64,000 nt of DNA from Ectobius pallidus (lineage: Eukaryota > Arthropoda > Insecta > Blattodea > Ectobiidae). A program made the position numbers and the translations under genes. The notes below the pieces were generated by a model, which worked only from the letters and a program-made list of their open reading frames with translations, had not been told where the DNA came from and made no database searches. Where the stretch lies: the NCBI GenBank assembly GCA_964059195.1, contig CAXKWD010000007.1, positions 22,455,023 through 22,519,022 on the forward strand. Direction: 5' to 3'. Numbering within the stretch: the first letter of the stretch is position 1; every line of letters starts with the position of its first letter. Shown here in pieces: positions 8,926 through 20,308 of this stretch.

Positions 8926-11196
8926 TTGTGCCTTATGTTTATGGTGTTGGTGCTTAACTTTAAAATATTACCAATATTAAATGGATTATCGGACCATGAT
9001 GCACAAATGTTAGTGCTAAACGATAGTAAGGTAAACGCAACTAAAAAACATACCCATATGACTAGAGTAATGAATGATGCTTCAATTTTAAACTTCAAAC
9101 AAGATCTGAAGAATGAAAACTGGGGATCTATATTTTCCTATGACAAAGTAGACTGTAAATTAAATGAATTCCTAAATATTGTGTTGCGGCATTTTGAAAC
9201 TAACTTTCCAAAAAAGAAAACTGCTAATTTACCTAATGTAAGGAATAAAACATGGTTAACCACTGGCATTAAAATATCATGTAGAAACAAAAGAGAGCTA
9301 TATTTAAAATGTAGAACCAGTAACAACCCAGCTCATAAAGAACACTATAAAATGTACTGCAATACACTGAAGAAAGTAATTAAAGAGGCAAAGAGTAGGC
9401 ATTTCTCACAAATAATTAATAAATCAGACAATAAAATTAAAACTATATGGAATATAATTAAAAACGAAACAGGGAGATCAAAGGGAAACAATGATTGCAT
9501 GTCACTAACATACCAGAACAAAAAGCTAGATAATGTATCAGATATCACAAATGCTTTTAATAATCACTTTATAAACATTGCAGAGAAATGTATTCCTACA
9601 ACTAATATTAGCATTAATGCAGCAGACCTACTTAAAACACCTATAGTCCAGAACCATACATTTCAAATCAAATTAACTTCCTCTAGAGAAATTGAAAATA
9701 TAATCAAGTCACTCAAAAGCAAAAACTCTTCTGGATGGGATGAGATAAGTAATAAGTTGTTAAAAAGCTGCTCATCTGAAATTAGTAAACCTCTTAGTCA
9801 TATTTGTAATTGTTCGTTAAAAAGTGGAATATTTCCAATAAGACTAAAGCATGCTATTGTTAAGCCCCTCTTTAAGAAAGGTGACAAAAATGTTCCATCA
9901 AATTATAGACCTATATCACTCCTAACCTCATTTTCAAAAGTTTTTGAAAAAGTTATGTACAACCGCTTAATACACTATCTTAATTTGAATAACATTCTTA
10001 CACCATCTCAGTTTGGATTTAGAAGTGGCATGTCCACTGATAATGCTACATTTCAACTCACTACAGAAATATTGGAAGCGTTAGATAAAAAGAAACATGC
10101 CCTAGGAATTTTTTGTGACCTAGCTAAGGCGTTTGACTGTATAAATCATGAAATTCTACTTCAAAAACTGAAACACTATAGGTTGGATAATATAACACTA
10201 AAGTGGTTCAAATCATACCTGTCTGATAGAACTCAAAAGGTAATAATAAATGGAAATGAATCAAAATTAGGGACTGTTAAAAATGGAGTACCTCAGGGAT
10301 CGATACTGGGACCTTTGCTCTTTTTAATTTTCATCAATGACTTACCAGATAACTTAAGTGACGAATCAAAGGCATTGCTTTTTGCAGATGATACTAGTGT
10401 ACTCGTAACAGGAAAGTCACAAGAAGATTTAGCAAGACTAGCTACAAAGACTTTTCACGAATTAAATACTTGGTTTCAAGCTAATAAAATGTCACTTAAT
10501 ATTGATAAGACCCACTTTATTCAATTTAGAACAAAAAATAGATATATCTCAAACATTGTAATCAATTATCAAACACAAATCATAGAGGAAATTAGCAACA
10601 TAAAATTCTTAGGACTACAAATTGACCAAAATCTTGACTGGAAGAAACACATTGTAATGATAAGTTCTAAGCTAAGTTCAGCATGTTTTGCGCTACGAAC
10701 TTTGAATGATATATTACAACAGGACGCATTACTCACGGTATATTTTGCATATTTTCACTCTGTTATGAGGTACGGAATCATTTTTTGGGGTAACTCGGCA
10801 CATAGGGAAAAAATATTTAGATTACAGAAGCGAGCAATAAGAATAATATGTGGAAAGAAAAAACGAGAATCTTGTAAACCGCTGTTTGAAAAATTAAAAG
10901 TCCTCACTCTCACCGGAGAGTATATATACTCTGTTATGTGTTACATGGTAGATAATATTGATAAATTTCAAAGTAATCACAGTATACACGGGCGTACTAC
11001 TAGAAACATGAATGATTTACATAGACCAGCTAACTCATTAAAACTTTATTATTCCGCAATACAAATATACAATAACCTTCCAAAAGAGATTAAATCACTA
11101 TGTATTAAAAGCAAATGCAAATCTTTCAAAAGAGCTCTGAAGCAATATTTAGTAACTCACACCTTCTACAATATGGATGATTTCTTTTCAGCTTGA
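8926..11196 (+). CDS. Reverse transcriptase ORF of a 5'-truncated CR1/Jockey-group LINE
   Basis: The 756-residue frame is uninterrupted. It opens inside the apurinic-type endonuclease: the terminal SDHD motif is at residues 22-25, so the catalytic part of that domain is lost by 5' truncation. The RT follows, with GWDEISNKLL, NYRPISLL, QFGFRSG, a DLAKAFDC block carrying the first catalytic Asp, GVPQGSILGPLLF and the catalytic FADD at residues 486-489. A thumb-like region extends to the stop. The annotated start Met is simply the first in frame and not the native start. A complete RT without stops implies a recent insertion. It lies sense-oriented in GPATCH1 intron 1. Clade assignment (CR1, L2 or Jockey) is by eye. 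Confidence 0.9.
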   Translation: MCLMFMVLVLNFKILPILNGLSDHDAQMLVLNDSKVNATKKHTHMTRVMNDASILNFKQDLKNENWGSIFSYDKVDCKLNEFLNIVLRHFETNFPKKKTANLPNVRNKTWLTTGIKISCRNKRELYLKCRTSNNPAHKEHYKMYCNTLKKVIKEAKSRHFSQIINKSDNKIKTIWNIIKNETGRSKGNNDCMSLTYQNKKLDNVSDITNAFNNHFINIAEKCIPTTNISINAADLLKTPIVQNHTFQIKLTSSREIENIIKSLKSKNSSGWDEISNKLLKSCSSEISKPLSHICNCSLKSGIFPIRLKHAIVKPLFKKGDKNVPSNYRPISLLTSFSKVFEKVMYNRLIHYLNLNNILTPSQFGFRSGMSTDNATFQLTTEILEALDKKKHALGIFCDLAKAFDCINHEILLQKLKHYRLDNITLKWFKSYLSDRTQKVIINGNESKLGTVKNGVPQGSILGPLLFLIFINDLPDNLSDESKALLFADDTSVLVTGKSQEDLARLATKTFHELNTWFQANKMSLNIDKTHFIQFRTKNRYISNIVINYQTQIIEEISNIKFLGLQIDQNLDWKKHIVMISSKLSSACFALRTLNDILQQDALLTVYFAYFHSVMRYGIIFWGNSAHREKIFRLQKRAIRIICGKKKRESCKPLFEKLKVLTLTGEYIYSVMCYMVDNIDKFQSNHSIHGRTTRNMNDLHRPANSLKLYYSAIQIYNNLPKEIKSLCIKSKCKSFKRALKQYLVTHTFYNMDDFFSA

Positions 11197-11602
11197 GTAA
11201 GTGTGACATAACAATTCTTGTATCATGTTTTTTTTTTATAACATGCATGTATGTTTTTATCTGACGTGTTCTATATCCTTGAGCCCTGCTCAACACAGGA
11301 TCTACAGAACGAGACATCTACATCTACATCTACATTCCAAAAGAGATTAAATCACTATGTATTAAAAGCAAATGCAAATCTTTCAAAAGAGCTCTGAAGC
11401 AATATTTAGTAACTCACACCTTCTACAATATGGATGATTTCTTTTCAGCTTGAGTAAGTGTGACATAACAATTCTTGTATCATGTTTTTTTTTATAACAT
11501 GCATGTATGTTTTTATCTGACGTGTTCTATATCCTTGAGCCCTGCTCAACACAGGATCTACAGAACGAGACATCTACATCTACATCTACATCTACATCTA
11601 CA
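11197..11602 (+). repeat. Duplicated LINE 3' end with (CATCTA)n tails
   Basis: 11335-11590 repeats 11078-11333, that is, the last coding bases plus the 3' UTR, about 257 bp downstream and almost identical (one T less in the poly-T run). Each copy ends in a (CATCTA)n hexamer tail. The second copy begins directly inside the tail of the first, as expected of a 5'-truncated second insertion or a template jump during target-primed reverse transcription. Confidence 0.88.
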
Positions 11603-11676
11603 AAGGTCTGTCCACAGTTAATGCGAAGTTGGTAGGTCTACCTAGTTAGTGAGTAATCGTGTAGTGGTTAGTGAAA

Positions 11677-12432
11677 CATTAGCCGGGAAAAATATATATT
11701 GCGACTCACCCGAGTCCCCCACCACTACTACTCTAACGGGACCCGCGTGGAAAGTAGGGGTTTTGGGTGGGGAGAAAAATAATTTATTTCTCCTTTATTC
11801 TCTTCTTCTCTTTCTTTCCCGTCTCTTTCCTCTCTTCTTCCTCTCACCTCCTCTTCACCCTACCTATCTATCGGAACCCCTAGCGTTATAGCTAGGAGTC
11901 TTAACCCACTACGCCACGAATGACAGTTGAGCAGTGAAGAAAGATTTCATATCTTTAAGGTACTAAGGGTGACTTCATGCATTCACGAGTGTTAACGCAA
12001 GAATCACTTTTTCAAATTTTGAAATGTTTTGTTTGTTACGAAAAGAGTAGGCCTACTGTTGGTGCAAGGGAATTTTTCTGCATCAATTAAGCCATGTTTT
12101 ACATCATAACACGGCGTTTTTAAAAATTGGGAAATATTATGTAAATTTTGATTTTTTATATTATCAAATCGGTGTTTAAAGATCGTGAAATATGATGTTT
12201 GGTACAAGGGTATTTTTTTAATTGTTCGACATTTTCTATAATTCGTGAAATTTTATTTTGTTTTTTATAATGGTAATTGCAATTATTAGAGCAAGCTGCG
12301 GGCTTATGCGCGCGGGATGATGCGTGGTAGGCGGAGGGGAAGCGAGCATGCAGGCAGGCTGGTGGAGAAGGCGACCAGGCCGATGGAAAGGGGAGCCGGG
12401 TGGGTCGCAAAGTATAATCTTGCCCATTAGCC
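11677..12432. mobile_element. hAT-type MITE, GGGAAAA/TTGCGAC family, copy A
   Basis: Element 11685-12424 is flanked by CATTAGCC on both sides. Ends pair as degenerate inverted repeats: GGGAAAAATATATATTGCGA on the left and, reversed from the right, GGCAAGATTATACTTTGCGA. A polypyrimidine block (CTTTATTCTCTTCTTCTC...) is characteristic, near 11790-11860. No transposase is present. Copy B is at 14136-15002. Confidence 0.82.
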
Positions 12433-12488
12433 TACATTCACTTACCGGTATAATTAAATCTCTGTAGGCCTATGTCAGCCTTGTTGAT

Positions 12489-13244
12489 GTATAGGTTAGT
12501 GATGGGCAAAATCGAATGATTTTAAGAATCAAGTAATCTGTACTCGAATAATATAAGAATGATCATTTGCAGATGAATGCAGGATCTGAGTACTTCTATC
12601 GATGAGAGATGTGAGAACTTGAGTGTATCCCAGAACTATTAAAAACTGACTTGCTAATTTTCAGTTCGTCATTCGAATGTTCAGCTTGGCGATTTCATGT
12701 CGTTACAAGATCTCCCTTATTGGTTGCCACAATGGGTGAGACACACCCATCCAGTGCACTGCATTCTACAGAGAGATTACTTTTGGGATGTGCCAAGAAT
12801 GCATGGCATCCTTAAAGCTTATTGGCACATGTTTGCGCCGTGACAGCTGGTGCATTCCAACGGCACATTGCAAAAATAATGTCCCTGTACTACAAGTGTT
12901 CACAGAGTAAAGAACCATAAGATAAAAAACGCTGTTTCATCTACCCTACGATGCAGTGTTAAAAATCATCTGGCAACATTGTGCACAGGGTAGCTGTGCC
13001 TTCATATGTGCCTTTCTTGCCTGAAAAACTAATGGCCTACCAGTTAATGAAATTAACCAAAGTGATACGAAATGGAGATACTGCACAATTACTTGAGAAC
13101 TTCACTCACTTCACACTTCTCGTAGCATGAAGTCATTTGAATCATCGTTCAAATATTTTTTTTGAAACGTTGATGTCTCGAGAACTTTTAAGAATGAAAT
13201 AATTCTGATTTTTTCACTCGATAACTTCCATCACTAGTAGAGGT
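12489..13244. mobile_element. hAT-type MITE with TAGTGATGG ends
   Basis: Element 12497-13236 begins TAGTGATGG and ends CCATCACTA. The flanking octamers GTATAGGT and GTAGAGGT differ at one base, consistent with an aged 8-bp target duplication. No coding capacity seen. It is 57 bp from copy A of the neighbouring family. Confidence 0.7.
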
Positions 13245-13420
13245 ACATTCTTACCTCGGATCCAAGGGTCATAAGTTCAAACTCGTCCGAGGTCGATGGA
13301 TTTTTCAGGACAAAAAGTGTGGAGGAATGCTAGGCTTTGAGTTCAGGGCCTACATTATAAGTTGCATCTGCATGAGCGGTGTTTTCACTCTCCACTTTGA
13401 AGCCTGCATTAGCCGCACTT
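13245..13420 (+). repeat. tRNA-derived SINE-like fragment
   Basis: The segment near 13250-13310 (ACCTCGGATCC, then AGTTCAAACTCGTCCGAGGT) resembles the anticodon and T arms of a tRNA-derived SINE head, with an A/T-rich TTTTTC junction typical of such elements. No clear A box or 3' tail is visible. Confidence 0.4.
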
Positions 13421-13429
13421 GATGTGTGC

Positions 13430-14040
13430 ACAGCTTCCCTGCTTTAACTCAAACCATACAGGTTTACATGGACCCATTGTTTAAAACCAACCGATCCAGC
13501 AGCAAGATTGCTTTATTGTGAGTGGTATCTGTCATCAGTGGATAAGTTAATGGTTAATTGACCCCCAGCTTGTGTTCCTTTTAGATGAGGCCTGGTTCCA
13601 TCTTAGTGGTCATGTGAACTCTTGCTATTGGTGTGCAGAAAATCCTAATGGTGTGTATGAAATCCCTCATTAGGATAGAAAGATTGGGGTTTGATATGCT
13701 GTTAATGCAAGACAAATAATTGAGCCTGTTTTTTACGAGACAACAGTTGATTCAGAGATGTACCAAGATGACATTTTGATGCTGTTCTTCCATCAGTTGA
13801 TATAGCAGAAGTCTCCCTTCTGAAAATCTCGGAAGTGTTTGCTGACAGAATGATCAGTGCTGGTCTCTTTCCACCTCGCTCCCTAGACCTAACAGTGTGT
13901 GATTTTTACGTGTGGGGTTCACTTGAAAGATAACGTTTATCATACAAATCCTCAAACATTGGAGGAACTAAAAGAAAACATTAAGAACGCAATTAGAAGT
14001 GAGTGGAAGAATTCACTTGCATCAGCCAGAATGTGGTTTC
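13430..14040 (+). pseudogene. Mariner/IS630-type transposase relic
   Basis: Frame-broken pieces match the catalytic domain of this transposase class in order: LLDEAWFHLSGHVNS around the second Asp, YWCAENPNGVYE, IGVWYAVNARQIIEPVFY, then SLDLTVCDFYVWG and LEELKENI near the C-terminus. The D of the usual PDLxPCDF block is kept, but stops and frameshifts interrupt it. No TIRs were found. It is inactive. Confidence 0.78.
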
Positions 14041-14135
14041 CAGAAAGGACAACACTTTCAACATATGTTATACGGTAAGATTAACTTATGTCAGCCATTT
14101 CATAATTACGGGTGGGACATTCTAGCAAATTATAA

Positions 14136-15002
14136 AAACTATTGGGAAAATAACACTTTGCGACCCACCCGAGCCCCCCACCACTACGAGAAACCTAGCG
14201 GCGGCATTAGAACTACTAGGAAAGTAGCGACGGTGGCGACATCTAGTAAGGAAATGGTGAAAGAGAAAAATAATTTATTTTTCCTTTATTCTCTTCTTCT
14301 CTTCCTTTCCCGTCTCTTTCCTCTCTTCCTCTCACCTCTTCACCCTACCTACCTATTCGAGACCTATTCCTAACAGTAAATTTTGGATCGAATGCATGAC
14401 CCTTAGCATCGTAGCCAAGAGACTTATCCGTTAAGCCACGAAGGACAGTTGAGCAGTGAAGGAAGTTCCGGTATATTTTAGTTATCTAATTTAGTTGGCG
14501 CTAGCGAGTGTTAACGCAAGAATCGGGTTTTCCAATTTTGAGATGGTTTGTTTGTTATGAAAAGAGTAGTGTTGGTGCAAGGAAATTTTTCTGCATCAAT
14601 TAACACGGCGTTTTTTAAAATTGGGAAATATTATGTAAATTTTGATTTTTTATAGATTGTGAATTTTTTTTTCTTTCAAATCGGTGTTTAAAGATCGTGA
14701 AATATGATGTTTGGTACAAGGGTATTGTTTTAATATAATTCGTGAAATTTTATTTTGTTTTTATAATCGTTTTTAAAAATTGTGAAATGTATGGTGTAAG
14801 GCAATCATTAGAGTAAGCTGCGGCTTAATACAGGAAGCTACATTACCGGCGCTTAGTAGCGGTCGTCAAGAGCAATAGCGGGGTAGATGCGCGCGGGACG
14901 ATGCGTGGTAGGCGGAGGGGAAGCCTGCCTGGCGGAGAAGGCGACCGGGCCGATGGAAAGGGGAGCCGGGTGGGTCGCAAAGTGTTTACTTGCCAAACTA
15001 TT
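14136..15002. mobile_element. hAT-type MITE, GGGAAAA/TTGCGAC family, copy B
   Basis: Element 14144-14994 is flanked by the exact octamer AAACTATT (14136-14143 and 14995-15002). Left end GGGAAAATAACACTTTGCGA; right end reversed GGCAAGTAAACACTTTGCGA. It shares with copy A the polypyrimidine block and the distal GCGCGGGA...GATGCGTGGTAGGCGG segment. About 110 bp longer than copy A. No ORF of its own. Confidence 0.87.
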
Positions 15003-17069
15003 TTTGTTTTTATTACATATCATAAATAATAAACTAGAATTGGTTCTTCACATTCTGTAAAATTTACAATGCCTTCTCCTCCACACTGCATGCAAAGCAT
15101 TATTTAAAATTTATTTTAAATATTTTAAATTTGTTTTTAAAAATCTGTTACGGGTGGGACCGTGGGACATAATTTGGACACTGATTTTAATGATGCAAAA
15201 CAAAAGCTCATTTTCTGTTCTGCTATTACTGTTAGGGTCTTAATGTTGTTATTAATGAAGGTATGAGGGATTCAATACAAATTATACAGTAGGCCCTAAA
15301 CTGTCTCCAGGTTGTCAGAACATTTATTTAACTCATCAAATAATAATTTAACAAAACTATCACTGTTACGGGTGGGACAAAAATTCCCTTGTTTGTTATT
15401 TTACATAGTAATTAACCATACATGTTTTTTGAAGTTGATCTTATACCAAATTGTACCTTAAGATGTATAGGCTATTTTCTCAAATGAAAATGGACATAGC
15501 TGATTACTCTTGACTACTTGATATTAAAGAGTGTTAAAATCATGCTAAAAATGGCAAAAAAAAGTAACACAAAGCAATAAATAAGTAAATTGACAGATTT
15601 TACACATGAAACCACTTCAAATACACCCAAGTCCTTAAAATTAAGATAATTTGAGGTTTTAAACTTATTTTTGACCACCCAATTACAATAATTTTATAAC
15701 TCCTCTCTTTGAGGGAAAAATTCCCATATTTTATGAAATGGCTGATGTGCGGTCTGTAACTTAAGTTAATAGGCCTACTTTTTATACAGTTACAGCAGGG
15801 AAGCCGTGCTTGTGCCGAGTGCAGCTATTGTGGGCTTCATAGCAGAGAGTGAAAACATTGCTCGTACAGATGCAACTTATAATGTAGGCCCTTTATATGA
15901 TAAGGGACCCATGACTTTTAAGCTTCTCGACCAAATTCTCCAGCTCTTTCATGTCCAGCCAGTAACTTACCTAGTTTTCCACTGGATATGATTATCGATT
16001 TTTGGGCTTACTACTTTTTGCTCTATAGCCTACTCAGTAATAAGGAAATAGGCTTATAAATTTAGGCGAAACTGCAGTTGGGGCTAGCCACCATGCACCA
16101 CCTGTTTCGTGCATGGTCATGTCTAAAAGATGGACACATTATGTTTTGCTTTAAACCGACCGTTGAACACTTCGTGTTTCAAATCAAAATTCATATTTCA
16201 GGCCTTTAGACACAAGGTCTTCTGTTCACAGTCTCTATCTCTCACTCTCTCTTTACCATTGTAGGCCCCCCCCCCAAAAAGTACCTCTTCACCAAATAAC
16301 CCAATAAATCATAATCTGCATCAGTGAAACTCCTATGTAGAACTTTAGCCAATTTAAGTGCTGATGTAATATGGATGCCCAATGAATAATGGTCTATCCA
16401 CAATGTGAAATCGGCACATATTTTGATGCCCATAGTCAAAATAGGACAAATGTAATATAACATATCACTCACATTTACTTGCAGATATAGCCAAAAGTCA
16501 GCAGTTGAAAAATTTATCTTCGACTACCAACAGCACAACTACACCATACGTTATTCAAAAGCATTTCATGAATAGATTACCAGTAGACTGATTTTAAAAG
16601 CAAGAAGTTATTACCAGATCATTTAAACTAGGTTATAAGTTAAATTAATCAATGGAATCCTTGCAACTGCTGCATGGAGCAGAGGGCTTCTTAGTGAAGG
16701 TATACCATTGGAAATGTAGGTTATATCTCATACAGAACAAAATTTTCTTTATGAGCGAGCTAATAAGGCACATATTTTATTCTCAAGAAACAGGTTGTCT
16801 CTACAAGCGATGTGATCAACTCAACCACCCTAATTATACATTTTCTTTTATAAGAAGAACTGGCGAAAAGTGATATTTTCCAATTTTCGAGAACCGATGG
16901 GAAACACAGAAGTAGCCTAGCCTAACTGGACATTTACAGCTCTGGTGGTGTGAATTCACAAAGCAACTGAATCCTTCAAACACGGTGACCAACTTAAGGA
17001 AACACACAAAAAATTTAATATACCACAACTAAACTCTAAGGATAGATTCAAATGACATAGGCATAGAAC
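15003..17069. other. Intron 1 stretch without recognised genes
   Basis: AT-rich sequence with only short chance ORFs. The word TTACGGGTGGGAC occurs at about 15147 and 15363 and also at about 14106, suggesting a small dispersed repeat. Confidence 0.4.
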
Positions 17070-17275
17070 CCCCAGATCTACTTGATGTTGAAAAGGCTAT
17101 CCAGAGATTGAGGAATAATAAATCGCCGGGAGAAGATTGTTTACAAGCAGAACTATTTAAACATGGAGGAAATGAGTTTTGCAAGAGAATACATGAACTT
17201 ATTAGCTTGATTAGGAAAGAGGAAAGAATGACACAAGAATGGAAGATTGGAATAATTTGCCGCCTCTACTTAGGG
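17070..17275 (+). pseudogene. RTE-type reverse transcriptase fragment
   Basis: Translation gives PPDLLDVEKAIQRLRNNKSPG, then EDCLQAELFKHGG and WKIGIICR. These are the conserved opening of the RT domain in RTE-clade LINEs (EVxxAIxxLKNNKAPGxDxIxAELxK). Only about 65 codons remain. A similar relic of the C-terminal half lies at 36830-37330 on the other strand. Confidence 0.8.
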
Positions 17276-18024
17276 ATCTTCATATGAGGGGAATTGAAGT
17301 CATAGGGACAATCAGAGCCAATAAAAATGAGAAATACTATGATTTGACGAACAGTGATGAAGTGAAGAAAAAAATCACTGTGTAGCCTACATAGGCCTAC
17401 AGCTTCAGGTCTGGTGATACAGGCAAATTCTCATCACTAGTGTGAGAATGTGATTACTTATTTTGAAAATGTTTTATCAACTTGTCAGATACCACACTAC
17501 TCACAATGCAAAAAAAGTGAATCATTGTCAATTAACCACAACCATAATCGCATATGGGAGGCATTGACAGAGCTAAACAAAACACTTCTTTGAACCTGTA
17601 TCAATCAGAGACAAGAAATGATATTTCCCTATCATCACACATTGCAGACCAAATTTTTCCCCTCCTGAACTGTTGGGTGTTGTCACTTGCTGTTTGGTAA
17701 ATTGAAATGTAGGAGCTGGATTCTCTTTTTCCAGGTCTTTGACCTTTGACAACCCCACTCCTATGCAAGAAAGGATGAACATTCCTTGCAGTTTTTTATG
17801 CTAGCCATTTCCCAGTAGATTGCATTTGAAGCCATTTATTTTTGGGTCACACCTCTTATACCCAGAGACAAAATATTTGCTCTGCTTTAATTTTCTTCTC
17901 TTAGGACTCTATGTTACCAAACAATATTGACCTTTGCCCTATGGTATTTCAATTAACTGACCATAGACTACACCATACGATATCTTGATATCTTTCCCCA
18001 AAATATAGTCTTTAACATTGAATG
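17276..18024. other. Intron 1 stretch, nothing recognised
   Basis: No paired terminal repeats or protein similarity seen; short ORFs on both strands look like chance. Confidence 0.35.
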
Positions 18025-18808
18025 TACAGCAAAAGCTCCTTATTCGCGCTTCCTTCATTCGCGTTTTCACTATTCGCGGATGAAAAAAATGCGACCCAAT
18101 TCCTATATTTGCAGCTAAAAATTTCTTTATTCGCGGATCTAATAATAATAAAAAGATTCCAATAGGTATCCAACCCAATATCCTTTGTAAATGCCGTCAA
18201 ATGGACTAATAAAAAAAGTAAAATACAGTACTGTAGATCTTATTACAACTTTGCCTTTGTTGTTAAATGATATCGCCGAGGACTTTGACATAAGCTGCCT
18301 TCGCCGCGATCGGTTTTTTTGAGAATGTAAACAAACAGAATGAAAGCAACCTTATTACTCAATGAATAAAGTATATTTTTAAATGTTGCTGTTCTGTTCT
18401 ATGGTAAAAGCCGCTTTGCATGTTTTATTGTTTCGTCTTTCACATTCGTTACAAAAATGGAAGTGGCGTTGTCATTATGGATCGAAGACCGCAACCAAAA
18501 AAGGGTGCCCCTGAGTGGTCCAATGGTCTGGGATAAGGCAAAGTGTCTTTACGCTCATTTTAAAGAACCTGATGGTAGTTGTAGTGGTGAATGTACAGGT
18601 GGAGGATTTCAAGCATCGGAAGGTTGGTTGAAAAACTCCAATTAAATTGATTTTTTTACTGTATATACTGTATTTGTTTTTTTTTATTTCGTCACCTAGG
18701 AACCTATCCCCTATAATCCCATATAAATTACCATTCCGTATTCACGGTTTCTGTATTCGCGGCATATTTATGGAACATATACCCCGCGAATAAGGAACTT
18801 TTACTGTA
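18025..18808. mobile_element. Tigger/pogo element, internally deleted
   Basis: TA duplications at 18025-18026 and 18807-18808 enclose 18027-18806. Left end CAGCAAAAGCTCCTTATTCG and right end reversed CAGTAAAAGTTCCTTATTCG are near-exact inverted repeats of Tigger type. The frame at 18457-18645 (SLWIEDRNQKRVPLSGPMV, then FQASEGWL) is the CENP-B-like second DNA-binding domain of a Tigger transposase. The catalytic DDE part is deleted. Confidence 0.88.
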
Positions 18809-19131
18809 TATTCATTCCATTATGTTTTAAATTGAATCTAAACTCTTTCTTTTCCCCCATGCTAAAGCAATTCACCACACAAGTTACTTTAGCTGTCTAA
18901 CTCCAATACTTATAATCTAGGTCTTGCTTACCTACCAGTAAGTACCAATAAGTAGGCCTAAGTAGTACCAATAAGTAACTTAGTTGTGCATAAGGGCAAA
19001 GACAGCTAATGTTCATTCTTGCAAGATAGTTACTTCTACGCCAGAGGTGAAGGAGAAACCCTTGCCTAGTAAAGAAACTCATGTGAGCATCTCATATCAA
19101 ATTTTAAATTTTGTCATGTTATTTGTTACAG

Positions 19132-19352
19132 ACTCGCTTCCAAGAAAGAAATCAGCAAGGGATCAGGATCAAGTGGCTACTGACAGTCATGGGCGTCGTA
19201 GATTTCATGGTGCATTCACTGGGGGATTTTCAGCTGGGTTTTTTAATTCAGTTGGATCTCTTGAGGGATGGACACCATCTTCATTTAAGTCTTCTCGAAG
19301 TGATAAAACGAAGATTGCAAAACAGAAACCAGAAGATTTCATGGATGAGGAG
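19132..19352 (+). CDS. GPATCH1: G-patch domain-containing protein 1 homologue, exon 2
   Basis: The exon starts after TTTGTTACAG and ends before GTAATT. Phase 1 in and phase 0 out fit both neighbours. It encodes DSLPRKKSARDQ..., then GRRRFHGAFTGGFSAGFFNS, VGSLEGWTPSSFKSSR and PEDFMDEE. The RFHGAF(S/T)GGFSAG(Y/F)FN(T/S)VGSxEGWTPS block is the hallmark DUF1604-type region of GPATCH1 orthologues, so the identification is firm. Confidence 0.93.
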
Positions 19353-20159
19353 GTAATTTTTACCTTGTTTTAATTGGGCTGTGAGGAAGTTTCTCTTTTA
19401 GAACATGTTCCCTTACATCAAACAGGAGAGAGATGGTGAAGGGAACACATGCTTGCAGAGAGCATTGAGGTTTATCAAATTGACAATATCACTATTATTT
19501 AAAATTGCTGAAAGTCACGAGTTCCATTTATTTAGACCATTTCATGAATAAATAGGAAGAAATAGATGACAGAATCTATTAACAGTGTTTTAATTACGGT
19601 ACATAAATATTCAATACTTAGAAAGTCTTTGTTATTCGCTAGTTCATAATTAACAGGAATCAAAAGCTTGTACCCCTTTAAGCCATCTAGTGTTGAAAAT
19701 TGTGGGTAAATTCATGGAATGTGATCATCTTGATTATATCAGGCAATGTGATGTCATATCATACTATGCTGATCAGCTGTAAGTGGGGCTTTCCCAGTTT
19801 GGATCTGGGTGAAAAATCTGAAAAGTAATCATTATGGTAGAAGTGAATGCATTTGCCCGATACAGTGTTGACAATCTCACATACTTACATTAATTTCATC
19901 AATTTTCCTAACTGTTTATGGAAGAATAAACAAGAAACTTTTACAGAATAATAAATTTGTTTTAAGTAATTGATTTCACTTGGGGCGATTTCTGATACAA
20001 ACAGTATGTACCAATATTAGGAATATACTTTCAATTAGAGCTAAATCAGGAAGAGAAAAGGGAGAGAATTAAGTTAGTTGATGGTGTGCTGAATTTTTTC
20101 CCTTACACAAAATACAATTTGCAAACTGCTTGACCTTCATTGGGTTTAAATCGTTTCAG
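19353..20159 (+). other. GPATCH1: GPATCH1 intron 2
   Basis: Bounded by GTAATT and TCGTTTCAG, with a pyrimidine tract before the AG. No inserted element was recognised, unlike the introns on either side. Confidence 0.8.
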
Positions 20160-20308
20160 GATATGGATGAACATGGAATAGCACCAAGAGTTCTTCGAGC
20201 AACCAGTGATTTTAATGATCAGAGCCTGAAGCGTAAAAAGATGCCTTACCTATCTGATGAACCAATTCCAGGAGAACCAGTTATGAGGGACCTTTTACAG
20301 CCTGCTAG
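20160..20308 (+). CDS. GPATCH1: G-patch domain-containing protein 1 homologue, exon 3
   Basis: Follows CGTTTCAG and ends AG|GTAAGA, leaving phase 2. It encodes DMDEHGIAPRVLRATSDF, then LSDEPIPGEPVMRDLLQPAR. This matches the continuation after DFMDEED in GPATCH1 (EFGIAPKAI...DDF, then APIPGATLLDDLITPAK). In orthologues the G-patch itself begins right after this point (LSVGFELLRKMGW in human), so the functional domain starts in the next exon, which was not found in the window. Confidence 0.92.

Larger units (their letters stand above)
8617..19131 (+). other. GPATCH1: GPATCH1 intron 1 (10.5 kb, element-filled)
   Basis: The intron starts GTGAGT and ends TTTGTTACAG. It holds, in order, a LINE with an open RT frame, three hAT MITEs, a SINE-like piece, a mariner relic, an RTE relic and a Tigger derivative. 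At least half of its length is recognisable as inserted DNA. Confidence 0.85.
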
